A stretch of 64,000 nucleotides of DNA from Coriobacteriia bacterium (GTDB lineage Bacteria > Actinomycetota > Coriobacteriia > Anaerosomatales > Anaerosomataceae), in NCBI GenBank assembly GCA_030655755.1, contig JAUSOQ010000049.1:1-64000 (forward strand), given 5' to 3'. Below the pieces are notes generated by a model. It was not told the origin of the DNA, did no database searches, and saw only the letters and a program-made list of their open reading frames with translations. Below are positions 17,561-26,895 of the stretch, piece after piece; position 1 is the stretch's first letter; every line of letters starts with the position of its first letter. Position numbers and translations under genes: made by a program.

Positions 17561-18069
17561 ATCGATTCTGGACAACCGTCGGCGCCATTCTTGCAGCGAT
17601 CGTCGTGCAGGTCGTTCTTGCGCCTCATCTCGCCCTGTTCGGCAGCATACCGAGTTTCCCCGTGTTGGTCGTGATCACTCTGGCGATCGTGGAGGGACCT
17701 GAGGCGGGCGCTGTCTCCGGGTTCGCTGCGGGGTTGATGCTCGATCTTCTGGGCACGTCGCCGGTTGGCGTGTGGGCGCTCGTTCTCGTCATCGTCGGGT
17801 ATGTCGCGGGTCTACTGCAGGAGAATCTGTTCGCCGAAGGCTGGCTCATGCCTTTCACGGTCGCCATCGTCGCTGGTTTGCTTGCCGAGTTCTCGTATCT
17901 GCTTGTCCTGCAGGTGCTTGGTTCCGGCCTCGCATTCTGGAACTCGGTCTGGACGGTGGTGCTGCCGCGCGGCGTGTATAATACCGTGCTGGCCTTGCTG
18001 TTCTACCCCTGGTTGGCGCGCTTGTTGCGGTCCGACCGGTCAATGAAGTCGTTCCGCCGGTTCGCATGA
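17557..18069 (+). CDS. mreD: Rod shape-determining protein MreD
   Basis: A hydrophobic 170-residue protein with about five membrane helices and the conserved acidic/glycine segment VEGPEAGAVSGFAAGLMLDLL. It belongs to the elongasome with MreC. The GTG start overlaps the mreC stop. Sequence conservation in MreD is low, so the call leans on topology and gene order as well as that motif. Confidence 0.9.
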   Translation: MNRFWTTVGAILAAIVVQVVLAPHLALFGSIPSFPVLVVITLAIVEGPEAGAVSGFAAGLMLDLLGTSPVGVWALVLVIVGYVAGLLQENLFAEGWLMPFTVAIVAGLLAEFSYLLVLQVLGSGLAFWNSVWTVVLPRGVYNTVLALLFYPWLARLLRSDRSMKSFRRFA

Positions 18070-18124
18070 TTCGCGAGTCTGTGGGCGATGTGCAGGGCGG
18101 TCGCACCCCTGGGAGTCTCTTGCT

Positions 18125-20047
18125 ATGAGTACGTACCGTGAAGATCTCAAGTCGCGTTTTGCGGCACTCGGCCTAGTCGTTATCGTGATGCTGGCAGTCC
18201 TGCTTGTCCGGCTATGGACCATGCAGGTCCTCTCGGGTGAGTCCTATGCAGCACAGGCCGAGAACAACCGCGTGCGCGAGATCTCACTGGATGCTCCGCG
18301 TGGCAGCATCTATGACCGCAATGGTGTGCCGTTGGTGGTGAACCGTGCGGCGCTCGCCGTGAGCGTCGATCCTTCGGAGGACACCGTCCGGCTACTGCTC
18401 ATTCGTTCGCAGAACGAGGATACGGACGATGATCCCACCAAACGTGAGATTGAAGAACGCTTCGGAGCACTCAGCGAGCTTCTCGGCATGACGTCCTCGG
18501 AAGTCTGGGCGAAGGTGTCAGACGTACGCGTTGAGGCGCTGAGACCAAGGGTCGTCGCTGTCGATGTTCCGATCGGCATTGTCTCTCAGCTTGCGGAGCG
18601 GCAGACGGAGTTCCCTGGTATCGAGGTCGATGAGATCGCCGTAAGAGAGTACCCGCAGGGTCAGCTTGCAGCTCACCTGCTCGGCTATACCGGTGAGATA
18701 TCGGAAGAGCAGCTTGCCGGCAGTGATAAGAACGCCGGTTACGAGTTTGGTGAAATCGTTGGCAAGACGGGTGTCGAGGCGCAATACGAGAACGTCTTGC
18801 AGGGCGACAAGGGATGGCGCCGGATCGAGGTCAACGCTTCCGGCAAGGCGCAAAGAGTGGTGAACGAGCAGCCCCCTGTCCCCGGCAGGAGCGTGAAGCT
18901 CTCCATCGATATCGAGGTGCAACGTGTGGCGGAGAAGGCTCTCGCCGATGCCATCACTGAAGCCCACAGGCAAGACTTCCCTAATGCGAAAGCCGGGGCC
19001 GCCGTCGTTTTAGACGTGAAGACCGGCGAGGTCATAGCAATGGCGAGTGCCCCGACCTATGACCCCTCGATCTTCCTGGGTCCGATCTCGACCGTCACGT
19101 GGGAGAAGCTGACCGACAAGGCGAGTGAGTATCCACTCAACAACCGCGTGATCATGGCGGCATACCCTCCGGCATCTACATTCAAAGCGGTCACGGGACT
19201 GGCGGGCCTTGAGTATGGGGTGACATACGAGAACAAGACCTACACGTGCAAAGGCAAGTGGACCGAGATGGGGGAGCAGTGGCCCAAGTGGTGCTGGAAG
19301 CACACGGGCCATGGCACGATCTCATTTAGGACAGGTGTCGCGCAATCCTGCGACGTCGTCTTCTACGAGATCGGCTACGAGTTCTACAAGCGAAAGAAAG
19401 AAGAGCTGCAGACGATGGCGCGCAGCTTCGGATTCGGCGCAAAACTCGGCATCGATCTTTCCGGAGAGGTCAAGGGACGGGTACCGGACGCGGCATGGAA
19501 GTCTGAGTTCAACGCTGACTACCCCGAGTATCAGATGTGGCTGCCGGGAGACACGGTGAACATGGCGATCGGACAGGGCGACCTGTTGGCCTCTCCGCTG
19601 CAGATGGCGGCGGCATACGGCGCGATCGGCAACGGGGGCACGGTCATGACGCCGCATGTCATGCTCGAGATACTTCCCGGTATCGGTGAAGACGGTAAAA
19701 CCTACGAGCCGACGGTAGCGGCGAAGGCGGACGTCTCAGAGACGAGTCTGGCGGTCATGAAGCGTGCTTTGGTCGATGTCACGACCAAGGGGACTGCCCT
19801 TGCGGTGTTCCGCGGGTTCGATGTGACGGTTGCCGGAAAGACCGGTACCGCTCAGGTCGCCGGCAAGGATGACTATGCATGGTTCACTGCGTTCGCACCG
19901 GCGAGCGACCCCCAGTATGCGGTCGCGGTCGTCGTGGAAGAGGGTGGTCACGGCGGTTCGGTCGCCGGGCCGGCAGCGCGACAGATACTGGCCCAGCTCT
20001 TCGGCCTCAAGGTGGAGCAGGTCCATGCGACGGATGAGTCGAGGTAG
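18125..20047 (+). CDS. mrdA: Penicillin-binding protein 2 (elongasome transpeptidase)
   Basis: The 640-residue class B PBP has one N-terminal membrane helix (about residues 13-33), a PBP dimerisation domain starting at DAPRGSIYDRNGVPL, and a transpeptidase domain. Active-site motifs are S351-T-F-K (with YPPA before it), the SCD triad near 408-410, and KTG near 572-574. It cross-links new peptidoglycan with RodA. It is 2 bp upstream of rodA. Confidence 0.95.
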   Translation: MSTYREDLKSRFAALGLVVIVMLAVLLVRLWTMQVLSGESYAAQAENNRVREISLDAPRGSIYDRNGVPLVVNRAALAVSVDPSEDTVRLLLIRSQNEDTDDDPTKREIEERFGALSELLGMTSSEVWAKVSDVRVEALRPRVVAVDVPIGIVSQLAERQTEFPGIEVDEIAVREYPQGQLAAHLLGYTGEISEEQLAGSDKNAGYEFGEIVGKTGVEAQYENVLQGDKGWRRIEVNASGKAQRVVNEQPPVPGRSVKLSIDIEVQRVAEKALADAITEAHRQDFPNAKAGAAVVLDVKTGEVIAMASAPTYDPSIFLGPISTVTWEKLTDKASEYPLNNRVIMAAYPPASTFKAVTGLAGLEYGVTYENKTYTCKGKWTEMGEQWPKWCWKHTGHGTISFRTGVAQSCDVVFYEIGYEFYKRKKEELQTMARSFGFGAKLGIDLSGEVKGRVPDAAWKSEFNADYPEYQMWLPGDTVNMAIGQGDLLASPLQMAAAYGAIGNGGTVMTPHVMLEILPGIGEDGKTYEPTVAAKADVSETSLAVMKRALVDVTTKGTALAVFRGFDVTVAGKTGTAQVAGKDDYAWFTAFAPASDPQYAVAVVVEEGGHGGSVAGPAARQILAQLFGLKVEQVHATDESR

Positions 20048-20049
20048 CC

Positions 20050-21192
20050 GTGGACAAGACTCCCTATAGGCGCTTTCGCAATGTGGTCAACCTTCCCTTG
20101 GTGGTATGGACGATCGCGCTGCTCATCTACGGGACCATCATGGTATCTTCGGCCACGACCGGCATGAGCAGCGGTATGCTTCGCCGTCAACTCATCGGGA
20201 TAGCGCTAGGGTTGGTGCCGCTGGGTGCGGCATGGTTGCTTGACTATAAACTCCTGAAACACTGGACCGGTCCTTTGCTTGTGGCGCTCAGCATCCTGTT
20301 GATCAGTCCGCGCATACCGGGTCTGGGTTATGAGGTCGGCGGCGCTACGTCATGGCTGCAGGTCTTCGGTGTCCGTTTGTTCCAGCCCTCGGAGCCGGCG
20401 AAGCTGATCTTCATCGCAGTGATGGCGGCAGCCGTGGCCGATTTCAAGGGGCGCATCGACAAACCACGCGATGTGATACGTGTCCTGTCATATGTCGCGC
20501 TTGCGCTCGTGCTGATACTCCTGCAGCCGGATCTAGGGACCGGATTGGTGTTCGTCGCGATCGCGGGGGGGATGTTGCTCGTTGGCGGTCTCAAGGCGCG
20601 CTGGTTCCTCGTGTTGGGACTCGCGGCGGCACTGGCGCTCGGAGGGGTCGTGCTCGTCGACTCCGCTCTGGACAACATGGCGGGCAGTGACGTTGCGCTC
20701 AAGGACTACCAGAAAGATCGTCTGCTCGTGTTCATCGACAATACCCGAGCCCCTCAAGGAGCCGGTTACAACCTCGCGCAGTCGAAGATCGCGATCGGCT
20801 CGGGCGGCATCTCGGGCAAGGGTTTGGCCGCCGGGACGCAGTCCAACCTGCACTTTCTGCCCGAGCGACACACAGATTTCATCTTCGCTGTCCTAGGCGA
20901 AGAACTTGGTTTCACGGGTGCACTGATGCTGCTTGGTCTCTATCTTGCGTTGCTTATGAGCGCGCTCGCGATAGCAACATCTTCGCGCGACCTGTACGGT
21001 GCTCTCATCTGTGCGGGTATCATCAGTATGTGGGCGTTCCAGATACTGGAGAACATCGGCATGACTATCGGCATGATGCCGATCACCGGTATCCCGTTGC
21101 CGTTCATGAGCTTCGGCAGCTCGGCCATGGTCACGAATCTTGGTGCTGTGGGGATGCTCCTGTCAGTATGGTCGCGTCGGTACGGGACCTGA
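20050..21192 (+). CDS. rodA: Peptidoglycan glycosyltransferase RodA (SEDS family)
   Basis: A 380-residue polytopic protein of the FtsW/RodA/SpoVE family with about ten helices. Family motifs are QPSEPAKL, LQPDLGTG, PERHTDFIFAVLGEELGF and the C-terminal TGIPLPFMSFGSSAM. As a SEDS enzyme it polymerises glycan strands and pairs with PBP2 from the preceding gene. GTG start. It closes the mre operon; no terminator is visible before the DUF697 gene 29 bp on. Confidence 0.95.
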   Translation: MDKTPYRRFRNVVNLPLVVWTIALLIYGTIMVSSATTGMSSGMLRRQLIGIALGLVPLGAAWLLDYKLLKHWTGPLLVALSILLISPRIPGLGYEVGGATSWLQVFGVRLFQPSEPAKLIFIAVMAAAVADFKGRIDKPRDVIRVLSYVALALVLILLQPDLGTGLVFVAIAGGMLLVGGLKARWFLVLGLAAALALGGVVLVDSALDNMAGSDVALKDYQKDRLLVFIDNTRAPQGAGYNLAQSKIAIGSGGISGKGLAAGTQSNLHFLPERHTDFIFAVLGEELGFTGALMLLGLYLALLMSALAIATSSRDLYGALICAGIISMWAFQILENIGMTIGMMPITGIPLPFMSFGSSAMVTNLGAVGMLLSVWSRRYGT

Positions 21193-21221
21193 TCCGTCTG
21201 CCGAAGAGGAGATGAGACGAT

Positions 21222-22187
21222 ATGGTGACACTGCCAGTTGACGTACGGGACCTGCTGAAAGCGGGCAAGAGACTACGCCAGGATCGCGACATGCCGGTGG
21301 GCATCACGATCTTCATAGAGTTGGACGCGTCCGATGAGCTGATCGATGAGCTTCGTGTCCAACTGCGCCCCCGCACGAGTGGGGCCAAGCTCCAGATCGA
21401 AGTCATAGAGCCCGGCAAGGCGGTCGAACTGTCTGCCACGACTGACGTCGTCGTACTGGCCGCCGGGAGTGGCTCCAACGGAATGGTTGAAGCGACCAAC
21501 GTTCCCCGCCAAGCCAATGTCGAGTCCGTGGTCATAAGCCTTGGAGACGAGGCCCACGGCGACCGACTCGCGGACGTGTTGCTGCAGCCACTCGGCGACC
21601 TGGTCGTGAGGGAAGCTGCCGATAAGGCTGTTGCAGAGCTGGGTTCCTGGCTTGCCGAGAAGCTTCCGTCCAAACGGTTGGCGCTCGCTCACAACTTTCC
21701 GTTCATGCGTCATGCGGTCGCTGAAGAGGCCGTCAAGACGACTGCCTGGCAAAATGGTCTCATCGGCGCGGTCGCCGTCATTCCCGGCGCCGACATGCCG
21801 CTCATGACGGCGAATCAGGCGAAGATGTTGCTGCAGATCGCGGCCGCCTACGGCGAGACCCTCGGTACGGATCGCATCAAGGAACTCGCGGTGATCGTCG
21901 GTGGAGGATTCACGTTCCGTGCGATCGCCCGCCAGTTGCTCACGTTCGTGCCGGTCATGGGTTGGGCGATCAAAGGAAGCATCGGGTTCGGGGGCACGAT
22001 GGCCATTGGCAAGGCTGCTGTCGCGTACTTCGATGAAGGCGCTGACATGATGCAGGTCGCCGCCAAACTCAGAGACGAAGCCGCAGCGCGGCTCCCCAAG
22101 GAGCGCGGTAATGCCCACGCTGTCGAAGCCGTGGTACAGCCTGAGCTTCCGCTTGTCTCGGGTGACCCGGAGACCGCCATTGAGTGA
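21222..22187 (+). CDS. DUF697-family protein
   Basis: The protein has 321 residues. The N-terminal part (1 to about 140) is soluble, with a segment reading DVVVLAAGSGSNG. The C-terminal half carries the DUF697 pattern: GLIGAVAVIPGADMPLMTANQAKMLLQIA, then GGGFTFRAIARQLL and GWAIKGSIGFGGTMAIGKAA. The latter are amphipathic or membrane-inserting helices. DUF697 is found C-terminal to some small GTPases and in YcjF-like proteins; here the GTPase motifs are absent. ATG with GAGGAG upstream. Function unknown. It overlaps the next gene's start by 8 bp. Confidence 0.8.
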   Translation: MVTLPVDVRDLLKAGKRLRQDRDMPVGITIFIELDASDELIDELRVQLRPRTSGAKLQIEVIEPGKAVELSATTDVVVLAAGSGSNGMVEATNVPRQANVESVVISLGDEAHGDRLADVLLQPLGDLVVREAADKAVAELGSWLAEKLPSKRLALAHNFPFMRHAVAEEAVKTTAWQNGLIGAVAVIPGADMPLMTANQAKMLLQIAAAYGETLGTDRIKELAVIVGGGFTFRAIARQLLTFVPVMGWAIKGSIGFGGTMAIGKAAVAYFDEGADMMQVAAKLRDEAAARLPKERGNAHAVEAVVQPELPLVSGDPETAIE

Positions 22188-24021
22188 TCTGTGGCCTCGG
22201 ATCGAGCCACTACTCGCTTCAGTCGAGCGCCCTGCGCGCTACATCGACCGTGAGTGGGGCGCCCTGCATCCGATCGACCCTGACTACCGGGTGGCGCTTG
22301 TGTATCCGGACGCGTATGAACTCGGCATGGCGAACCAGGCACTGAGCATTCTGTACGAGCGTCTCGCTGCGATCCCCGGCGTCGCCCCTGAACGGGCTTT
22401 TGTGCCCTGGAGGGACATGGCCGAGCAGCTCCGTGGCAACGATGTCCCGCTGTTCACTCTGGAGTCGTGTACTCCCGTTGGAGAGGTCGACTTGCTCGGC
22501 ATCACGCTGCCCTACGAGATGACCTACTCCAACATCCTTGAGATACTGGACCTGGCAGGCATTCCTTTGCGTTCTGATGACCGCAGCGACTCCGATCCAT
22601 TGGTGTTCGGGGGTGGTCCGTGTGCTTTCAATCCTGAGCCAGTCGCTCCGTTCTTCGATGCGATCCTTATCGGCGATGGCGAGGAGGCGATCGCCGAGAT
22701 CGTGGCGACGCATCGTGCAGGGAGGGCTGCAGGCGCCTCGCGCAGCGCGATCCTGGCTGCGCTGGCGGGCGTGAGCGGTGTGTACGTGCCCTCGATGTAT
22801 GACATGACTTCCGGTGTCGCAGTAGGCCGAGACGGCGCGCCGGACCGTGTCACCAAGCGCGTGCTCGCTGACTTGGACTCCGTGAGGCCGCCTGTCTCTC
22901 CCATCGTTCCTTTTATGGATGTCGTGCATGATCGAATGACCATCGAGGTACTTCGTGGGTGCTCTCGCGGGTGTCGTTTCTGTCAGGCCGGGATGGTCTA
23001 TCGCCCGGTTCGTGAACGAAGCTCGGACAATATCGTGCGCGATGTGCTGGCCGGCTTGTGGTGCAGCGGTCACGAGGAGGTCTCGCTGACCTCACTGTCT
23101 ACGGCCGATCATTCTCAGTTGGAAGACATACTTCGAAGACTGTCGCGGCGTCTCGAAGGCTCGGGTATCTCGGTATCGCTTCCGTCGCTACGTGTCGACG
23201 CTTTCAGTGTGGACATGGCGCGGATGCTGGGGGGAGGGCGCAAGACGGGGCTCACCTTCGCTCCCGAGGCCGGTACCCAGCGGTTGCGGGACGTCATCAA
23301 CAAGAACGTGACCGAGGAACAGCTGCTCGCTACGGTGCACAAGGCGTTCTCGGCAGGATGGCATCGCATCAAGCTCTACTTCATGATCGGACTGCCCACC
23401 GAGACCGACGAGGATGTCAGGGGTATCGGCGCGCTCGTACAAAAGGTGTTGGACACCGCTCGTGAGTCGGTCGAACCTGCGAAACGCGGTGGCATCCGCA
23501 TCAGTGTATCGGTCTCGACGTTCGTGCCGAAGTCCCATACCCCTTTCCAGTGGGACGCGCAGGTAACACCCGAGGAGGTGCGCAGACGCCAGGAGGTCTT
23601 GCGCGGATCGATGCCGAAGCGCGGTGTCGATCTTTCGTGGCACGCTTCAGGGGTCTCCTTTCTTGAGGGCGTGTTCGCTCGAGGCGGTCGCGAGCTTGCC
23701 GATGTCATCGAGCACGCCTGGCGTGCCGGCGCGCGATACGACGCCTGGACCGAGGAGTTCGACCTCGGCAGGTGGATCAGTGCACTCGAGGCATGTGGTG
23801 TCGATCCATCAAGGATCGCTTCGCGTGAACGTGATACAGGAGAGCCGCTGCCCTGGGGTCACATAGACGTGGGACTTTCTGTGGCGTATCTGCGTATCGA
23901 GCGGGAGCGCGCTCGCGAGGCGATCACGACTCCCGACTGCACCTTTGATGAGTGCACGGGTTGTGGCGTGTGCCCGACGCTTGGCGTGGATGTCATCTTG
24001 GGCGGTGGGGGACGTGAGTAA
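22180..24021 (+). CDS. TIGR03960-family radical SAM protein with B12-binding-like N-terminus
   Basis: About 613 residues. The N-terminal domain resembles cobalamin-binding radical-SAM architectures (VALVYPDAYELGMANQAL, then FGGGPCAFNPEP and LIGDGEEAIAE). The radical SAM core has the C-x3-C-x2-C motif in RGCSRGCRFCQAG. A C-terminal region ends in a four-cysteine segment, CTFDECTGCGVCP. TTG at 22180 is my start, with GGAG 7 nt upstream; GTG at 22162 is possible. Substrate unknown. It is always seen beside the DUF2344 partner that follows. Confidence 0.85.
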   Translation: MSDLWPRIEPLLASVERPARYIDREWGALHPIDPDYRVALVYPDAYELGMANQALSILYERLAAIPGVAPERAFVPWRDMAEQLRGNDVPLFTLESCTPVGEVDLLGITLPYEMTYSNILEILDLAGIPLRSDDRSDSDPLVFGGGPCAFNPEPVAPFFDAILIGDGEEAIAEIVATHRAGRAAGASRSAILAALAGVSGVYVPSMYDMTSGVAVGRDGAPDRVTKRVLADLDSVRPPVSPIVPFMDVVHDRMTIEVLRGCSRGCRFCQAGMVYRPVRERSSDNIVRDVLAGLWCSGHEEVSLTSLSTADHSQLEDILRRLSRRLEGSGISVSLPSLRVDAFSVDMARMLGGGRKTGLTFAPEAGTQRLRDVINKNVTEEQLLATVHKAFSAGWHRIKLYFMIGLPTETDEDVRGIGALVQKVLDTARESVEPAKRGGIRISVSVSTFVPKSHTPFQWDAQVTPEEVRRRQEVLRGSMPKRGVDLSWHASGVSFLEGVFARGGRELADVIEHAWRAGARYDAWTEEFDLGRWISALEACGVDPSRIASRERDTGEPLPWGHIDVGLSVAYLRIERERAREAITTPDCTFDECTGCGVCPTLGVDVILGGGGRE

Positions 24022-24697
24022 TGGTATGTTCCGCGCGCGGATCACCTACCCGAAGGCCGGCAGGCTGCGTTTCCTGTCTCATCTTGAGGTGACGAACGCA
24101 TGTGAACGCGCTGCACGACGTGCAGGTTTGCCGTATGCTGTGACCCAAGGGTTCAACCCGAAAATGAAGGTGGGCTTCGGACCGGCGTTGCCGGTGGGTA
24201 CCGGCAGTACGTGCGAGCGGTTCGACCTGTGGTTGCGGGAGTACGTTCCTGCCGATGAGGTCCTCGTGCGTCTGCAGTCGGCGTCACCGAGTGATCTGGC
24301 ACCTTCCGAGGCGTGTTATGTGGCTCTTCGCGCGCCGGCGTTGACGGTGTCGCTGACGATAGCCGGATACGATGTTGAGACTGGGGAGAGTGGCTCCGCA
24401 GAGGATCTACAGGGTTTTTTGGACGCAGTGGTCAAGACCGGGGAACTCGTTGTCGAACACAAGGGCAAGCAGAAGGTTTTCGAGCTTACCAGTACGCTCC
24501 CGAAGGAGCCAACGGTGAGGTCGATGAACGGGCGGGTCGTCGTGGATATCACGACGCGGATGAGTGAGCGAGGCTCGCTCCGCCCGGAGGCCCTTGTCAT
24601 GGCAGCGTTCGAACGGTCCGGGACCGGTGGGTCGGTTCTATCCGTGACGCGCACGCATCTGGCCGAGGAGGAAGAGGCTGTGCGCCGGCTGTTGTGA
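24014..24697 (+). CDS. TIGR03936/DUF2344 radical SAM-associated protein
   Basis: A 227-residue protein with the family N-terminus RARITYPKAGRLRFLSHLE and the motif YAVTQGFNPKMKVGFGPALP. In many genomes this domain is fused to or adjacent to the TIGR03960 radical SAM protein, implying they act together, possibly on RNA given the recurring neighbours rng and rplU. The start is GTG at 24014, overlapping the upstream stop by 8 bp, with GGGGGA 2 nt before it. Enzymatic role unknown. Confidence 0.83.
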   Translation: MSNGMFRARITYPKAGRLRFLSHLEVTNACERAARRAGLPYAVTQGFNPKMKVGFGPALPVGTGSTCERFDLWLREYVPADEVLVRLQSASPSDLAPSEACYVALRAPALTVSLTIAGYDVETGESGSAEDLQGFLDAVVKTGELVVEHKGKQKVFELTSTLPKEPTVRSMNGRVVVDITTRMSERGSLRPEALVMAAFERSGTGGSVLSVTRTHLAEEEEAVRRLL

Positions 24698-24713
24698 TGG
24701 TGGTCGGTACAAG

Positions 24714-26201
24714 ATGGGCGACATAACACGCGAGATACTGATCTCGCATGACTCGCACGAGACTCGTGTCGCGTTCATTGAGGAGCGTCAGCTCGTCGAG
24801 CTGTACGTCGAGCGTCCCAAAAAAAGCGTCGTGGGTAACGTATACCTTGGCAAGGTGCGTGACGTATTGCCGGGTATGCAGGCCGCATTCGTCGATATCG
24901 GGCTCGAGAAGAACGCGTTCCTGTACGTGGACGAAGTCGTGGATCCAGAAGACGTAAAGGACGTACCGCGGCGAGACATCCAGCAACTGCTCCGACCGGG
25001 GCAGCAGATCATGGTGCAGGTCCTCAAAGACCCGATGGGCACAAAAGGCGCGCGGGTCACCACAGAAGTGACGCTACCCGGGCGCTTCGTCGTACTCATG
25101 CCGTTCTCGCCCTTCGTCGGCGTATCACGCAGGTTGTCGGACGAGGAACGGGACAGGCTGCACGACATCGTCGCCCCGCTGGTTCCCGATGGACTCGGTG
25201 TGATAGTGCGAACGGCGGCCTCGGGTTCGACGGACAGAGAGCTAGCGAGCGACATCGAGTTCCTTCTGCGGTTATGGAAACGTGTCCAGCACCAATCCAG
25301 AGAGGGGCTTGCGCCCGAGATCGTCTACACGGAGATGGACCTCGCGTTGCGCATGGTGCGCGACGCGTTCTCCGAGGACTACCGCAAGCTTGTGATCGAC
25401 GATAAGCGTGTCTTTGAGAAGGTCGTGTCGTTCCTGAAGAAGACGTCACCTAAGCTCGTTCGGCGCGTGTCCTTGCGCAAAGACAGCGTACCGCTCTTCG
25501 AAGAGTATGGGCTCCATCCCCAGATCGACCGTGCCATGAAGCGCGAGGTATCCCTTCCGAGTGGCGGGCACATCGTCATCGACAAGACCGAGGCGCTCAC
25601 GGCGATAGATGTGAACACAGGTCGGTTCGTTGGGAAGAAGAATCTGGAGGACACCATTGTGCGCACCAACCTGGAGGCCGCGGACGAGGCGGTACGCCAG
25701 ATCCGTCTACGGGACATCGGTGGCATCATCGTGATCGACTTCATCGATATGGAAGAGGTGAAGCATCGCGCCGAGGTGTTCTTGCGTCTGAACAAGGCTT
25801 TGGAGCGAGACCGGACAAAGACACGTGCCACGGAGATATCGCGGCTCGGTCTTGTGGAGATGACGCGCAAGAACGTGACCGACGGGCTCTACGGTGTGCT
25901 CACCGAGCCGTGCCCCTGCTGCAACGGGGAGGGGAGGGTCTTCTCGGGCACTACTCGGCGCATCTCCGTGGAGCGGCGGATGCGCGAGATCTTGGTGAGC
26001 GGGAAGTCCTCGGCGTACCTGTTCGGTGTGGATTCGGATACGTACGGACTCATCACTGGTGCAGGGAACAACTCTCTGGCCACATTGCGTGCCGAAACAG
26101 GCAAGCACGTGTCGGTGATAGCTGTGCCAGAATGTGACCCGACCGAGGTCATGGTGTTGATCGAAGGGCGCGTCGGTTCCACGGACATATTCGAGGTCTA
26201 A
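24714..26201 (+). CDS. rng: Ribonuclease G/E family endoribonuclease
   Basis: The 495-residue protein contains an N-terminal S1-like domain (VYLGKVRDVLPGMQAAFVDIG), the 5'-sensor and DNase I-like catalytic region with TEALTAIDVNTGRF and GGIIVIDFIDME, and a zinc-link CPCC motif (EPCPCCNGEGRV). These are the features of RNase G/E. It lacks the long disordered C-terminal scaffold of E. coli RNase E, so RNase G is the closer label. ATG at 24714 has only a weak ribosome site. Cytoplasmic RNA processing and decay. Confidence 0.93.
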   Translation: MGDITREILISHDSHETRVAFIEERQLVELYVERPKKSVVGNVYLGKVRDVLPGMQAAFVDIGLEKNAFLYVDEVVDPEDVKDVPRRDIQQLLRPGQQIMVQVLKDPMGTKGARVTTEVTLPGRFVVLMPFSPFVGVSRRLSDEERDRLHDIVAPLVPDGLGVIVRTAASGSTDRELASDIEFLLRLWKRVQHQSREGLAPEIVYTEMDLALRMVRDAFSEDYRKLVIDDKRVFEKVVSFLKKTSPKLVRRVSLRKDSVPLFEEYGLHPQIDRAMKREVSLPSGGHIVIDKTEALTAIDVNTGRFVGKKNLEDTIVRTNLEAADEAVRQIRLRDIGGIIVIDFIDMEEVKHRAEVFLRLNKALERDRTKTRATEISRLGLVEMTRKNVTDGLYGVLTEPCPCCNGEGRVFSGTTRRISVERRMREILVSGKSSAYLFGVDSDTYGLITGAGNNSLATLRAETGKHVSVIAVPECDPTEVMVLIEGRVGSTDIFEV

Positions 26202-26239
26202 CGGTTGACCCAGAGGGAATGGCGACGCCCGGTGGCGTG

Positions 26240-26268
26240 TTGACGCTGGTAGATGCCTGTGCTAGCAT
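26240..26268 (+). promoter_or_regulatory. Promoter of rplU-rpmA
   Basis: TTGACG (26240-26245) and TAGCAT (26263-26268) are separated by exactly 17 bp, with TG upstream of the -10. Transcription would begin about 30 nt before the rplU ATG. Confidence 0.72.
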
Positions 26269-26306
26269 TTTCCCTCGCGTGAATTCCCGAGACTGGAGCG
26301 ATATAG

Positions 26307-26837
26307 ATGTATGCAGTCGTAGCAACTGGCGGCAAGCAGCTGAAGGTCGTCAAGGATGACCTGGCCGTTATCGAGAAGCTCGATGCCGCTGTGGGCGATA
26401 CTGTTGAGCTGCCCGTTCTCATGTTCGCTGATGGCGGCAAGATCGTCGCCGATCCCACCACTTTGGCGGGCGCCACTGTGACGGTTACAGTCGTCGAGCA
26501 TAAGCAGGGCGACAAGCAGATGGTCTTCAAGTTCAAGAAGCGCAAGGGCTACAAGCGCCTCAAGGGTCACCGTCAGTGGCTGACCGTGGTGAGGATCGGC
26601 GACATCGCGATGGGCGGAGAGAAGAAAGCCGCTCCTGCGAAGGCTGAGAAGAAGGTTGCTTCAGCCAAGCCCACTCCCAAGGCTGATGCTGCGGTGGAGA
26701 AATCCCCTGTGGCCGTTGCGGCTGCTGTAGAGCCGGGTCAGTGTGCTGCGCTCAAGGCCGACGGCACTCAGTGTGCCAACAAGACCAAAGAAGGTTCGGA
26801 GTACTGTGGCGTGCACGCGAAGAAGTACGAGGGCTAG
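26307..26837 (+). CDS. rplU: Ribosomal protein bL21 with a C-terminal Cys/His-rich extension
   Basis: Residues 1 to about 103 are a normal bL21 (MYAVVATGGKQLKV, KRKGYKRLKGHRQ). The protein continues to 176 residues: a Lys/Ala-rich linker (about 104-141) and a compact motif with C146, C156, C167 and H170 (CAALKADGTQC, then EYCGVH). That spacing resembles short zinc-binding modules of the DUF5763 kind seen in unrelated bacterial proteins. bL21 sits on the 50S subunit and binds 23S rRNA. The extension could bind metal or rRNA; this is inference. Its codons look like its neighbours'. It precedes rpmA by 58 bp. Confidence 0.93.
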   Translation: MYAVVATGGKQLKVVKDDLAVIEKLDAAVGDTVELPVLMFADGGKIVADPTTLAGATVTVTVVEHKQGDKQMVFKFKKRKGYKRLKGHRQWLTVVRIGDIAMGGEKKAAPAKAEKKVASAKPTPKADAAVEKSPVAVAAAVEPGQCAALKADGTQCANKTKEGSEYCGVHAKKYEG

Positions 26838-26895
26838 ACAGAACCTCTCCTAAGGGGAGCGACGGTACTGTCTGCAGGACAAGGGTGAACTAGAG

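Noticed and set aside
24714-26201. Full-length RNase E
   Set aside because: The protein lacks the long unstructured C-terminal scaffold, so it fits the shorter RNase G/E form.
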